From positions 1 through 63,224 of the forward strand of contig CAZYBC010000006.1 of the NCBI GenBank assembly GCA_964645645.1: a stretch of 63,224 nt of DNA. Direction: 5' to 3'. Positions 46,201-54,099 of the stretch are shown here, in pieces; position 1 is the first letter of the stretch; every line of letters begins with the position of its first letter. Below the pieces are notes generated by a model, which did not search any database, had not been told where the DNA came from, and saw nothing but the letters and a program-made list of their open reading frames with translations. The position numbers and the translations under genes are program-made. The stretch is from CAZYBC01 sp964645645 (GTDB lineage: Bacteria; Patescibacteriota; Microgenomatia; UBA1400; PJMF01).

Positions 46201-49200
46201 ATCAAGTCTAGCACCTGCCTGAGCAACTAAACCTTCTGGAGAATTTTTACTAACCAAAGTAACACCAGGCACATTACCTTCAGTTCTGATACTATCTCCT
46301 GTAGCCCCACCTCGACCAATGACAATGGTCATGTTTGCTGGATTATCCTGATAAAGTTTTTGAACTCCTTTAGCATCTAAATTATCATTTAATATTCTTC
46401 TGCTAATTGTTTCATTACCAGCTGAATCAACAGTTCTAACAAAGGCTACTTCTACATAGTGATCACCTCCTTGTTGAACAAAATATCGTTGTCTGTCTGA
46501 AAAATCACGACCCTGAGCATCAGCTTGAGCTATCCGCATAGTATCACCAACATCATCAGAACCAATAACATACTTCACGCTATCATTAGAAGCCAAACCA
46601 TTACTTTGAGCTAATTTTCCTGATCTAATTAAATCAACAATTAATTGAGTACTATCTTCCAAACCAGAAGCCATATAAGAACGATCTTTATTAATTCTAG
46701 CTCCGATATCAGTGTCGGCAGTGTTGACAATCTTTTCAACAGCTTCTGTATCTCTATAAGTATCAAATCCTAAAGTTGTCTCTACCACACCACGACCATC
46801 GGCAAAGGCACCTGTGACAGCGCCTACTGAAGAATTATTTAAATCAGCTAAATAATCAGCAAAAGTAGAGCGATAAGCGGTTTCTGGAGAAGAAGTTAAA
46901 CCATCAAAATTAACTTTAGAAGCCGCATTATTAACTCCAGGATTAGCTTGAGCATAAGCTTTGGCTCCAATAAATTCCATTGCTGCTTGTAAGCTAGCCG
47001 TATAACTTTGGCCTTCATTTTTAACACCTCCAGAGGCTGGGATCGTTACTGGATCTTTAGTTCTATTATTGGCATTATTAGCTTGTAATTGAGAATCAAC
47101 ATCTCTAAAGTAATCAACACCAAATTTCATCTTCAAACCTTGAGCAAAACTGTTAATTTGGTCAATTTGATCTAAAACCTGATTAGCTTGAGCACTTGAA
47201 TCTTTAAAGCCAGCTGCTTCTAAACGACTAGTTAAAGCGTTAGTATTACTAGATAGAATTTCTAACTCTTGAGCATTGCTCCTTACGTAATCAACTAAAT
47301 CACTAATTTCAGTCTCACTCATCCCTTTAAAAGCTGAACTTTCTCCATTTTTAACTTTAAGTTGAGTAAAAATTTTATCTAAAGTATCATCGGTAAAACG
47401 AGCTACTTCAGCACCATCTGCTTCTCTAACAGTTAAAACTCCTGCATGATCTCCAGATCCCCAACGATTAATTAAGCCTGTATCAAGAATAGATTCACCA
47501 ACTAAATTAGCAGCGTCTTTTTGATTTTGAGCAATTGGTTTACTGCTTTCACCAGTAGGATTAATTGCTTGCCTAGAAGGATCCATATTTATCTGAAGTT
47601 CATCTACATAAACGCCAACATTAGAACTTAAATTTTTATATAAACTAACCGCCACATCTCTCGTTGAGCCTAAACTATAATTATGAGCAGTATTTCTTAA
47701 AAATTGAATTTGATCTGGATTACTAACTAAATAGTCAGCCGCAAGCACTTCTGCTTGATAAGCTTTATCCTGTAAAAATTTATTTTGATCAAATTCTACA
47801 ACTTTAGTTCCTTCTGGACTCATGGCTCGTAATTGATTAGCTATATCAGCTTCACCACCTGCTTTAGCAATATAAATTCCTTTATCTCTGCCATAAACTG
47901 TTTTTTGAATTTCTAAAACTAAACCACCAACAAAACTTTTTCCTCCGGCAGTAGTTAACTCTACAGCTACTTTAGGAGAACTTAAAATTTGAGCTAATGT
48001 GGATAATTGATTAGATCTTGTATTGAAGAAAGCAATCCCTTCAGATTGGCCAGCTCTTAATTCTGCTGATCTAATAATATTCTCTATTTGTAAATTCTTC
48101 TGAGGATCACTACTAACTTGAGGGATATCCAATTCACGAGTCTGCAACAGCTGATCAATATCAGAAATTACTCTTAAGGCTTCAACTGAAGTTTGATCTA
48201 AACTAGCAAATTTTTGTTGCAAATCAGCTACTGTATCTAATAAAGTGGCTTGTTTAAGTTTTCTTAAAGCTTGGTTGAGTTGTTGTTCTACTGCTAGAGT
48301 GCGTTGCCCTCCATTTTGACTAATTAAATCAGCTTCTATTTTTGTTAAATCTACTTCTGAGGCTGATTTTTTACCCAATTCTGTAGCTACTTGATTTCTT
48401 AATTGTTCAGCTTGGTTCTTAGTACTTTGAGCAGTGGTTTCAGGACGGATTGTAGTCAAACCAGCTAATACAGGTTTACTAAGATTATCATCTTGATTTA
48501 AAGATGCCGCTTTAGCTTTAACTGAATCTAAATTTTGTTGTAACTGAAGTTTTTGTTGTTCTAAATTTGCTCTTTGGTTAATTAAACTTTGATTATCTGG
48601 ATTAATGTTTAGTTTACTGTCTAATGCTCTAATTGCATTATCAAAACTATTAATTTTTTCAGTTAATTTTCTGACATCTCCTTCTGTTTGAGCAATTTCT
48701 TGAATACTTTGTTTAGCTTGATTAAATCCTGCTTGCAATTCTTGAGCAACTTCTGCTTGTGTTTTAATTGGTTGTTCTTGTGGCTGAGCTGTTTTTTGCG
48801 CTTCTTCCACCTTGGCAGTCTCTGTTTTTACCTCTTGGGTACTAACGGTTTGTCCGCCCCTGCCAAACCAACCGCCAACTGTTTCTTGGATTCGTTGGAA
48901 AATTCCGGGCTGAGCGGCAGGTTTAGTGGTTTCTACTTGAGCTACTTGTTCTGTTTCAGTTTTAACTGTTTCTGGTTGAGCGGCACCTTCAGCAGTTTTG
49001 GCTGTTTCGGGCTTAATGCCTTCTGCTTGAGCTTTAGCGACAGCTGCTTCAATAGCTTGCTTTTGTTGTTCAAATTCTTGATTAACTTTAGCTAATTCAG
49101 CATCGGCCTGAGCTAATTGAGCTTCCAGTTCTCCACGTTGAGTTTTAATCTGTTCTGCCTGAGTTACATCACCAATTTGTTCGGCAATTTTCACTGATTC

Positions 49201-52200
49201 TTCAACCTTGGCAATCTTACTTTCTAATTCTATTTTCTGTTGTTCAATAATTTGTTTTTGAGTTTGAGCTGCTTCCAATTTTATTTGAGCATCAGCAATC
49301 ACTGTTTCTGGCAGAATTGCTTTAGCGAGTCTTATGTCTTGTTCTTGTTGTCTGGTTTCGTAGATTTTATAAGCATTATCTTTTTGAACAGTAAGATCGG
49401 TATTTTGCTTAATTAGATTATCTCTCACTGTAGCTAAAGCTAATTTTTCTGATTCTGGTAAATTAGGTTCTTTGCTTAACTTGCCCACAATGGCTTCAAT
49501 ATCGGTTTGGTTAGCTTTAACTAAATCTTCATAATATTTAGCCTTGGCATAATAGGGGTCAGATAAAGTCGTATCTAACTTAACGGCATTATCAAGTTTA
49601 GCCACATCCAAAAGAGTTTGCTGAGTTTTAACAAGTGGATCAAGTTTAGGCACATCCGCGCCACCTAAACTGCGGACTGGCTGGCTGTTTCTAAAATTAC
49701 TAACATCAGACTGCACTTCAAAACCAGCTTGGCCTAGACCAACAGCTAAGCCCAGGAAGGCTCTAGTCTGAGCAAATTGATCATTAGGATTAAGATTAGC
49801 GGTATTTTGTAGAGCGTAATAATCAAGCATTGAGCCAGATACATCAGCTAAAAGATCAGTGCCTAAATTAAGGGCTGCATTATTAGGATTAAATAAACCA
49901 GCTGTACCAGCCACAGTGTTTAACACTGAGCCGCCAACACTGGCCCAATCAGTTAATTGTTGACTTTGAGCAGCATTAACCGTTGCTAAAGTTGTATTAG
50001 CCAGGCCTAAGCCATAACCTAGTTGTTGAGCATTAGAAGCAACTAAGCTAGTCGCAGTTTGGGCAGTCCCAATAATGCCTTGGGCGCCACTGCCCATTAA
50101 GCCAGTTAATTGCACGCCTTGTTTGGCCGCTGTTAAACTGCCAGTAACCGGAGCTAAAACAAAGTTGGCTCCAGCTAAAGCGAAGTTAGCACCCTGTTGT
50201 AAACAGGCTGGATCATTTAAAGCATCTTCAGAAGTACGACAAACTGCGGCGGTCTGAGAGCCAGCGCCAAAAAAGTTTGAGCTAGCTAAAGAAACTTGAG
50301 TTGTACCTAGTAAAGTAGCTCCCACTCCTAAAGCACTCGCTCCACCAGCAGCAGCAGTGATTCCTAAAGCGGGAACAGCTACTACTGCACTCGCTATCGC
50401 TACCTTTTCCATCACCGCACCACTTAATTCCAAAGTGGCTAAAAACTTATCTCCACCAGTATATTGATTAGCAAAATCAGTCTGAACATTAACATAATTT
50501 TCAACGCTATTGCCAAACCAATTGCTAGAAGCCATGGTGGTCATTAAGTTATAGGAAAATTTATCTACACCTTGCAAATCCTTAGTGGCTATTAAAGCTT
50601 CGCTTGCCCATTCTGAATCTCGATTTAAAATTCTACTGGTAATATTTTCTTTACGTAAAGCTAACTGAGCATCATCCAAGCCAAACACTACCTTACCAGC
50701 ACTGTCACCTTGGCAATCCGCAATTTGACCGTTAGTTTTAGTTACTAACTGACATTTTTGTTCTACTAAATCCTGAACATTGCGACCACCCAAATAGTCT
50801 TGATAAAGTTGTTCTAAATTGCGATTTTCTTGTTCAACTAAGCGTTTTTGATTAGCCACTTGAGCAATAGCTGGTTTTTCTAAACTAGGTGCTAAATACG
50901 CCAAAATTCCTTCTTGAGTACTACATTTTTGATAATCATTTGGATTGTCCGCTCGACATTGGTTGTACAAAACCTGCATATCTGTACTTAAATAAGTGTT
51001 GATGGTTTCTGTTTGAGCTTCTTCAACTTTAGCGGCAATCTGACGATATTTTTTAGTTTCTTCTTGTTTATAAGTAATAATATTTTTAACTTGATCTTCA
51101 CTGACCCCAGGGACTACGATCTGTAAAACCTGTTGTTCATTGCTACATAATTCTGGTTTACCAGTTAAACTGACACATTCAACCTGTAAATCGGTATAAC
51201 CACCAGCTAAATAAATACCAAATTTTTGATTTAAATTTTGAGTAAAAGCCTTATCCTCTTCAACCTGATCAAAAATATAAGCAGTTTCAATCTTTGGATA
51301 CAAAGCTTTTAGAATTTTTTCACTAGATAAAGTACAAGCAGTGTTGCTATCACCTAATTCAGCTTTACACTGATTTCTTAAATAGTCGAGATCATTATCA
51401 ACCAAAGCCTGATAAGAACGAGAAAATTTAGCGTTCATTAAATTAGTCACTTCTTCTTGGCTTAAATTAGTTTTTTGCTCTAACTGACTTAAGGTTAATT
51501 CTTTGTTATCAGTTAAATCTTGAATAGCTTGATTACTTGAAGGCTTGATTATTGGTTGAGATGGAGCTGGAGTTTTTTCAGCTAACAAATCTGCCAAACT
51601 AGAAGCTGTAGGAATCGGAGTAGGTGGAACTTTAGTAGGTGTGGCAGTTGGATAAGCCGGAGTACGATTTTCTTGCACAATTGAACCAGTGGGTGAGCAA
51701 ACATTTTCACAAACTTGATTCTGTGTACATTGGCCATTTTTATCTAATTGGGAATACCAACAGAACTGCTCACCAACTTCTACCGTACCTTGGCTAGTTG
51801 GATAAGTACAAGGCATGATGAAAGCAGGCCCCTTACAAGCATTACCCACCGCTCCTTCTGGGATACATTGACCTTTGGCACATTTAAAGTTTTCTTTACA
51901 AGGATTAAATAACCCACATTTCTCTTTTTCCTGACAAATCCCAGCCTCACAACCACCTTCGCAGTTATATTCTAAATAACCAATTTGAGTTTGTTTACAA
52001 ATTAAAAGCTTAGTGCCGTCAGCAGAACATTGACTAGAAGGATAAGTACAAACATTGGCCGCACATTGACTGCCACTACAACCGCCATCACATTTACTAC
52101 TTCTAACAAAAGTTCCTTGCTGACAGTTATATTGCCAGTAAGAGCTGTTCCACCATTCACATTTAGTTTCTCCACTGGAACATTCTTTTTTAATTTCTCC

Positions 52201-54093
52201 AGGTTCTTGACAAGTTTTATGGCCTTGAACATCAGGAATACATTGATTAGACTGACATTCATAATTAGCATTGCAAACTACTCCATTAGCTTTATCACGA
52301 TAGTTAGCTACTTTACCAGTCTGACAAGGACCACAATCTTTAACATTTAAATTACATAAGCCAGTCTTGGTATCTTGCTTGGTAAAATAACAAATTTTCT
52401 CAGCTATAACGTTACCATTATTGTCAAAATTACAAGCCTGAACAAAAGCCTCTCTACAACTGACATCTTTAATAGGTTCACAACGAAAAAGAAAATTAGA
52501 AAGTCTCCCTTCAAGGCCAGGACAGCAAGAAGAACCGGCCAATATACCAATCTGTTCACCTTGACCTTTACAAACTGTTTCACCAATCTGATAAGGAGGG
52601 ATAGGAGTAGGTGTGGGTAATAAACAAGCTTGATTGCCACAACCATAGGCACAATTACTAGGATTACCCCAAGTTTGATTATTACTACAAGTATATTCAA
52701 CACCATTCTGACATTTGTGTTCACCTAAGTTACATTCAATTCCACCAGTTTTTTCACCACCTTGATGAGTATCATCAACCTTTGGCTCTTGGCAGGTTCT
52801 TGGTAAACCTTTACATTCCAATCCTGGTAAACACTTTTTATTGGCAAAAATACCACAATACTCACCTTGCTTTAAGGAAACTTCCACTACTTTAGCAGGA
52901 ATAGGGGTAGCAGTAGGTGCAAGCTTTTCTTCTGTTTTACTTTTGGTCTTAGGTTGATCAGTTTTTTCTTCAGTAGTAGTGCTGGTTGCATCAATTGGTG
53001 TAAACGACACGCATTTTTTACTACCAGTACAAGCAGAAGCCTCACCAGTACCGACACAAGTACTGTAATAACATTTAGCTTTACCTAAGGTTAAACCAGC
53101 CCGAGTGGTTTCTTCAAAGTATTCAGATTTACAAGCTTGACCATTAAAACGACAGCTATCACTTCCTGTTCCAATTCCGATAGTACTCTTATCAGTACAC
53201 TGATTGTTGTAACATTGATAACCAGTAGGACATTTTTGTTCGGTCCAAGTTTTACAATCACTCTTACAAGTCTTGAGAGTATCATAATTACATTGCACTT
53301 CACCTGGGTTACAGTTACACTGTTCAGTTTTCACACAACAAACCTGCATCGTATCACAACCACCACACTGACTACTTTGAGCAGCTTCTAAGCCCGCAGG
53401 ACAGCCACCAGTATAGGCACTATAACAACCAGCTTTACTAGTTGTACCACCTGACCCAGGTTTAATAGTCACTTTAGGGGTAGGAATAGGCGTACTAGCT
53501 GGTACTTTAGTTGGTCTAGGAGTTACTCCCACATTACCACAAGGAGCTGGACAATTACTTCCAGACTGATTTCTTTGAGTTTCCCCATCCCAACACCTGA
53601 CACATTCAGACATAGATAAGCATGCATATTCACCATGCTTAGCATAACTACAATTAATATTCGGCCCACAATAAGGATCACCAGAACATTTGCTTCTATC
53701 TACCTCTAACCACTGCCCACCTTGGCACTCTACACATTGTTTAGTCCCACCACAGGCTGTAGTCCCAGGATCAACATAAGCATTAGTACTAGACAAAAAA
53801 CATTTTTTTACACCTGGTGTGGGAGTGAGTGTTGGTTTAGCACTTGGCTGGGCACTTGGAGAAGGTGTGGTATACAAATCTGTACTAGCTTGTTGACGAA
53901 TATCTTGATTAACCTTAACCAAATAAAAAGCCGCTGCCCCGCCTACCAATAACAAAATTAAAGGTAACAATAAAATAAATTTAGTTCTAAATCTTACTAA
54001 AGGTCTTAAAGTAGAGGATTGGCGATGTGGAGTAAAAAACTTACTAAGTTTAAAAAGTAAATTTTTTTCACCCTCTTTCCTTGTTTGTAACAT
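34237..54093 (-). CDS. Giant 6,618-residue membrane-anchored multidomain protein, putative mega-effector/adhesin
   Basis: One uninterrupted frame. The N-terminus is basic with a membrane helix at residues 38-59, so the bulk should be outside. Residues 98-805 are Cys-rich with a repeated C..C..GC...C pattern; 1225-1262 is an Ala/Gly-rich hydrophobic stretch; long coiled coils follow. About 2000-2640 is SecA/DEAD-like (TTAGGKS near 2043, VYVDELQINMDPSRQ near 2160, IVIGRGGATGDS near 2589). About 3340-3510 is an HD domain (SDHGNNH, LLHDMGY). 5370-5705 is a PPP-type phosphatase (GDVHSN, GDYFDR, GGNHE, YHGHN). 5740-5835 is an FHA domain (IGRG, SSRHAKI, STNGTF). 6060-6290 is ADP-ribosyltransferase-like (LYHGASKK, GAGLYTTDNHALAEEYA). 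DCIAQTAYA lies near 6452 and a TPR at the end. No Cys between about 1296 and 5851. It follows the adhesin gene by 6 nt. Domain calls are by motif; the overall role is inferred. Confidence 0.9.
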   Translation of the reverse strand: MLQTRKEGEKNLLFKLSKFFTPHRQSSTLRPLVRFRTKFILLLPLILLLVGGAAAFYLVKVNQDIRQQASTDLYTTPSPSAQPSAKPTLTPTPGVKKCFLSSTNAYVDPGTTACGGTKQCVECQGGQWLEVDRSKCSGDPYCGPNINCSYAKHGEYACLSMSECVRCWDGETQRNQSGSNCPAPCGNVGVTPRPTKVPASTPIPTPKVTIKPGSGGTTSKAGCYSAYTGGCPAGLEAAQSSQCGGCDTMQVCCVKTEQCNCNPGEVQCNYDTLKTCKSDCKTWTEQKCPTGYQCYNNQCTDKSTIGIGTGSDSCRFNGQACKSEYFEETTRAGLTLGKAKCYYSTCVGTGEASACTGSKKCVSFTPIDATSTTTEEKTDQPKTKSKTEEKLAPTATPIPAKVVEVSLKQGEYCGIFANKKCLPGLECKGLPRTCQEPKVDDTHQGGEKTGGIECNLGEHKCQNGVEYTCSNNQTWGNPSNCAYGCGNQACLLPTPTPIPPYQIGETVCKGQGEQIGILAGSSCCPGLEGRLSNFLFRCEPIKDVSCREAFVQACNFDNNGNVIAEKICYFTKQDTKTGLCNLNVKDCGPCQTGKVANYRDKANGVVCNANYECQSNQCIPDVQGHKTCQEPGEIKKECSSGETKCEWWNSSYWQYNCQQGTFVRSSKCDGGCSGSQCAANVCTYPSSQCSADGTKLLICKQTQIGYLEYNCEGGCEAGICQEKEKCGLFNPCKENFKCAKGQCIPEGAVGNACKGPAFIMPCTYPTSQGTVEVGEQFCWYSQLDKNGQCTQNQVCENVCSPTGSIVQENRTPAYPTATPTKVPPTPIPTASSLADLLAEKTPAPSQPIIKPSSNQAIQDLTDNKELTLSQLEQKTNLSQEEVTNLMNAKFSRSYQALVDNDLDYLRNQCKAELGDSNTACTLSSEKILKALYPKIETAYIFDQVEEDKAFTQNLNQKFGIYLAGGYTDLQVECVSLTGKPELCSNEQQVLQIVVPGVSEDQVKNIITYKQEETKKYRQIAAKVEEAQTETINTYLSTDMQVLYNQCRADNPNDYQKCSTQEGILAYLAPSLEKPAIAQVANQKRLVEQENRNLEQLYQDYLGGRNVQDLVEQKCQLVTKTNGQIADCQGDSAGKVVFGLDDAQLALRKENITSRILNRDSEWASEALIATKDLQGVDKFSYNLMTTMASSNWFGNSVENYVNVQTDFANQYTGGDKFLATLELSGAVMEKVAIASAVVAVPALGITAAAGGASALGVGATLLGTTQVSLASSNFFGAGSQTAAVCRTSEDALNDPACLQQGANFALAGANFVLAPVTGSLTAAKQGVQLTGLMGSGAQGIIGTAQTATSLVASNAQQLGYGLGLANTTLATVNAAQSQQLTDWASVGGSVLNTVAGTAGLFNPNNAALNLGTDLLADVSGSMLDYYALQNTANLNPNDQFAQTRAFLGLAVGLGQAGFEVQSDVSNFRNSQPVRSLGGADVPKLDPLVKTQQTLLDVAKLDNAVKLDTTLSDPYYAKAKYYEDLVKANQTDIEAIVGKLSKEPNLPESEKLALATVRDNLIKQNTDLTVQKDNAYKIYETRQQEQDIRLAKAILPETVIADAQIKLEAAQTQKQIIEQQKIELESKIAKVEESVKIAEQIGDVTQAEQIKTQRGELEAQLAQADAELAKVNQEFEQQKQAIEAAVAKAQAEGIKPETAKTAEGAAQPETVKTETEQVAQVETTKPAAQPGIFQRIQETVGGWFGRGGQTVSTQEVKTETAKVEEAQKTAQPQEQPIKTQAEVAQELQAGFNQAKQSIQEIAQTEGDVRKLTEKINSFDNAIRALDSKLNINPDNQSLINQRANLEQQKLQLQQNLDSVKAKAASLNQDDNLSKPVLAGLTTIRPETTAQSTKNQAEQLRNQVATELGKKSASEVDLTKIEADLISQNGGQRTLAVEQQLNQALRKLKQATLLDTVADLQQKFASLDQTSVEALRVISDIDQLLQTRELDIPQVSSDPQKNLQIENIIRSAELRAGQSEGIAFFNTRSNQLSTLAQILSSPKVAVELTTAGGKSFVGGLVLEIQKTVYGRDKGIYIAKAGGEADIANQLRAMSPEGTKVVEFDQNKFLQDKAYQAEVLAADYLVSNPDQIQFLRNTAHNYSLGSTRDVAVSLYKNLSSNVGVYVDELQINMDPSRQAINPTGESSKPIAQNQKDAANLVGESILDTGLINRWGSGDHAGVLTVREADGAEVARFTDDTLDKIFTQLKVKNGESSAFKGMSETEISDLVDYVRSNAQELEILSSNTNALTSRLEAAGFKDSSAQANQVLDQIDQINSFAQGLKMKFGVDYFRDVDSQLQANNANNRTKDPVTIPASGGVKNEGQSYTASLQAAMEFIGAKAYAQANPGVNNAASKVNFDGLTSSPETAYRSTFADYLADLNNSSVGAVTGAFADGRGVVETTLGFDTYRDTEAVEKIVNTADTDIGARINKDRSYMASGLEDSTQLIVDLIRSGKLAQSNGLASNDSVKYVIGSDDVGDTMRIAQADAQGRDFSDRQRYFVQQGGDHYVEVAFVRTVDSAGNETISRRILNDNLDAKGVQKLYQDNPANMTIVIGRGGATGDSIRTEGNVPGVTLVSKNSPEGLVAQAGARLDRGTAVAEQYAIILDSTRSNLDLNVDATTRLASANEFDFQEFRQSINEAQLRVEQLKTTQGLDNGIESASTRVLAELSMSADAKIASWASAKLLEMSSNESRRNVDLVGGSQDTLVARQAKLASAQSKWQDLFSDSANQSILKYIETNNPQAFARMRSNVEVDANRLAYADQNAPISKEAVVNSGDLSEYLLQHNATVKKTDDVAKVAAGNNAGRTVATGVVAPSMQPTLLAGTRRIITAVADNFSTRQSNLPKGGLVNTALFIPRTMANGLAAFLDTTWPTVIKPAFIATYLNKPTQPVTPKTETEKVAQTTEQKASTTKPTLGERLSGWWATGLIGSATNLTQWWSGGLVNAPAVQKVLSTGLISLFKKSESQPATPVQPGQQAQPVQPQAAAKAETNIQNSFIYKVGNWFGGIAKDLGFGQKTTTPEQAQPEVEQPGTGGATQEEVKPAETVIFGGVEFPVIEIKERTTEQKTTALTKYLADRGLGQYSANVRALSNEQIANLYTQVFENKEIYTHEQAIEVLLNFLGVKTEAPAQAEQPDTGGTTQEEVVKTESPVTLAHGSSDEELAKLRQQGKTEYAQTLNLAKGKGLINTIKSVLGWNTFAGKKAALRDLVDGKGDLGAAYTRLVDNGVVKPAVMMDEVNYFFGIKENLTVTTVADIEAELRNYQGGEQKAKLTEAEISDVMLAANEVLADYVLANGENSRIAGVEFARDMARLLSYQILRDKQVFSGSDHGNNHIVRGNLNKGLALLESVSKLEQAGLVVTAKDRLAFVVATLLHDMGYTTGVAQAQASFEASKDHPIFSAAFIKANQSYFERHLGKASFEAVYEAILLHSYPNYDADFRVESDGVHPEMVHHVLAIVDALGTTAETKAPEAFKIPAVLEKLNGIRLYKQLLIEKYEQQFAGLEAEEKQDQINAAVKAKLKPYVEKKKQEIIDLLMADENLAVDRRNQYIEAVKNQFNEVTVDLTLPTYTGLLDEVTFMVNEQGKIVPKVNMRVSSVQALLSDLFGEDFSVAAFKKAMEDLGMTSEQIKNLGGIIKDYRSANDDQKAQLRDRLTMQSERALFTFDVDSLMKEDGFSELFAGLMRHDLRMEIVDLINKSNELSPNDLAAELLDRLIALESYVDDPQLKKQINLVIDSLEDENLNETDVLQLKNTLNNLLVSDLQDYLGVEDTDLISGIQTTDWVFAVREIVESEIATPDLTSSIPGIGGILTDTTKIFTKVRGFLDLYQTLQQQSQAPKAIEQVQPVQEVQPAEIEPVTEQIKPEVEQPVSGEVSVQAEQIGTGGTTQEEVVATTEQPMFAQEETTPTEEAQTVEAEAPAEEVTTTTTEENYPILPYEEVVAPLVPYGGYPSLPSYAQELAAAREQQEYLAQMAVYDQPSTVLVTTTVVSDLAGTEELEQGDTRTVNQTPALPNLTNTEVVKEYLPVLYDSRAVEFNWLVDAVDQVVARITGQKRVDQFLETFAYSPVMQSLQAKPALEADLTNYPIVRYQEAPLARMAETISTFTENEVPAATTAVIEDRGPIRFGQAIPLMGSVDTVQNLFEQYQAWLARRATLANLADQYNITAYFATHPVKAKEGQGSEVENQETETVAVESGTEAITADQTNYPIVLTAEQANYPLARIEGREYLEAELAQADKQAIVARDTVLKSVYNSIPVGSGPINSVLALLPQYQAFVKAQTANQQHLGKMFKAWADQLAKLKTESTEEVAAETALTEPVVEEPSPELTLEEQLEQVKAQIAELDQQIAEINAEYDPRYKAYNDGLNSIEKQLYEQKISASFRYNATNLAGKLKELIGYINWDAENDLSQIGSHLAILETDLATIFNEFNYIAGQNEENEALNNVYKKVLELIEAYNWTNESATLTELIDTLNNEFIPKIEPYLEDNQEVLATLSKTLEQRNSALANATTTYQQAHQAEKEQIEALRAKYRDLDTQKTALLKQANYLTEAIVKRDNDLVAPNPPTAAVADSYAPVEEVIQVKDEAQAAREQLLGLLKVIPGLNAIEQFVANIDQVNFLTGLVNVWTASELSLSQKVTETFKVLPESVTPGIANQRFTEILTQAESLEDLHTRLEKNFSYGNNYWMLVNPATNQIEFVNLFKFIDNVDDTLSSLNNKEFDEDVSATLADWPNYAPIRAAGQQLVAIALAQRKQANATKAEAFYADYRQQQEQLINRLEIKPETKVAELKTLAQNPPNQKSWLTDNNQIVGADTVVSWLDRIDFENVNQVIPADKIPLSALREKVQALLDLRKSEQARKAAEKYQQAQTAYSKFLLRLNLSSETTAAQLEVLASNQDLTIDDYLKMFGLTRDSEQTDFTAAKRALLNPVHPDNYEMLGTAYLFDKKTNLEMQALLANLAAATKLLNRALIDLEEYFKNPEAYLRKHNSTASSQPSTDFYTQIKKAEDAIKSTLYKARNLDELIELMSKYEETRDMVDDVREFVEGKIKADRLLESYGIRDLAKKLLAEEAEERASYIDKLNKLPIFANLMPLISHSSTTLDQLREIWNTINGFRFGNFDAQTLEGTDVRFNFSLLMTQIERILNLSGSLYRRPINEINNAQNVQGLLDFLTRYENEDIFLDDETFYTSEELKAEKQSLIDLRAAWNTDDYNQVDVILNNLRIAAIKNKVLSIIRDRYQRNINDLYLKAVNAKTLAELRNIFNQSPILYYPSDALTPRATILTSSYLVSSLDNGLVQNLPTELQNIVNKLLTQAKVQQAAQQVAPSSGQSVSNQTRTVNSVMVGDVHSNKNRLVKLLQESGWIEFIGQTEKPGFFARIFNFFIKLFTGKDPAKSSLNFEDEWQLNVLGNANSISFTGDYFDRNRNDREKTPGIDIIKLLWKLKQQASKMVGVEFNMLGGNHEVEFLLAMLLDENEDFRLLQALAHNGVDMDEVVEAKKDPQVWEILQNLDWMALRVDGSVMQHSDVFSYADFIYPDLISGIGWEKLADVEETKQHLDMILQRVQNDQLTPQQVVERINSNMKNYVQTAVRNNDLNSIFRLFDILTLDKKDSQFLNNPETTDLYLELFATAANKGQNRIYHGHNQKLGKSQPIYHDGRVINIDRGMGEHYGGKGDIVKETIYAGEQPASQQPSGYSQSAAQSPQAQAAQPTFTPTTITIGRGDGGLRNYQINDERVSSRHAKISNNSQGQWFLVDTSTNGTFLYNVQNPSGQRVYGSVEIKNGDVIKIINQYFKIKIDGNKVSLEDVTLNFSGTGSYNTKGCSSCPIAFGEFNTEFTSFFIAQSLANTISVEADKADLQALNQTAQAQVAVLKNMANDHTFDNAPAQETLDALAETADAMLKKTEAEKAQAIAEMAEAFQTIDQAISQITAAQDSAQNQAITDLTTLKNELKLISAELEALQVKPSNRLAGVFERINIQLEEIALYVKRISGDVSRLVRPEEEEETGETSITEEVSSTKIKIGDQEIEALVLGKTDPSQITAENLDQLFKLYHGASKKLIVDENYDFFADEDAPDGSYTIGAGLYTTDNHALAEEYANLRAKQNLQTETGVLTTLVPYQAKMLDLRNGQSLPEPLFKAWVEFMQAKFAQKKAQYEAISKPDGIEEMMFEFEKRYYDFLVAIAAKEPDQENRQIHYVLATRFIPEYNMEVGLGSSQNFYFAEFMKNLGFDGLISQEPTDIEGMIKADSFVFFNYSTIGSVEDWQRRSETESKIEENKETGVLEQFQPTFAEQLTELVNVLGVEDLDFDSSKPAKEILAELMPKIGNEEIFSIEAENPEKELMRLVTYHALQTAYQRLNPSGVEEINQARERIKDLEKDESPLVKREREDLIFQLLRQNVLTFPSGDYSYVKHPHYSFLQPSESNEYDCIAQTAYAISVLYNLGKDRNQIRTALSGFHLSALYNDASINQINVYDPRTADRYSLTKATNDNVPNNDFFSKYSIESIKTALDFVNETDHLGFLEPSYQEARQNIHFMTPEDGFLAAFYTHLGRTHQEEENFDKAEEYYQIALMFDPENSYIAAMRSLYR

Positions 54094-54099
54094 GTAAGT

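Noticed and set aside
48688..49095. 135-codon plus-strand frame inside the giant gene
   Set aside because: Phe/Leu/Ser-rich shadow of a Gln/Glu/Lys-rich coiled-coil region on the other strand; no start signal.
52030..52724. Overlapping frames in the Cys-rich part of the giant gene
   Set aside because: They mirror the Cys/Thr-rich coding sequence and have no start context or family resemblance.
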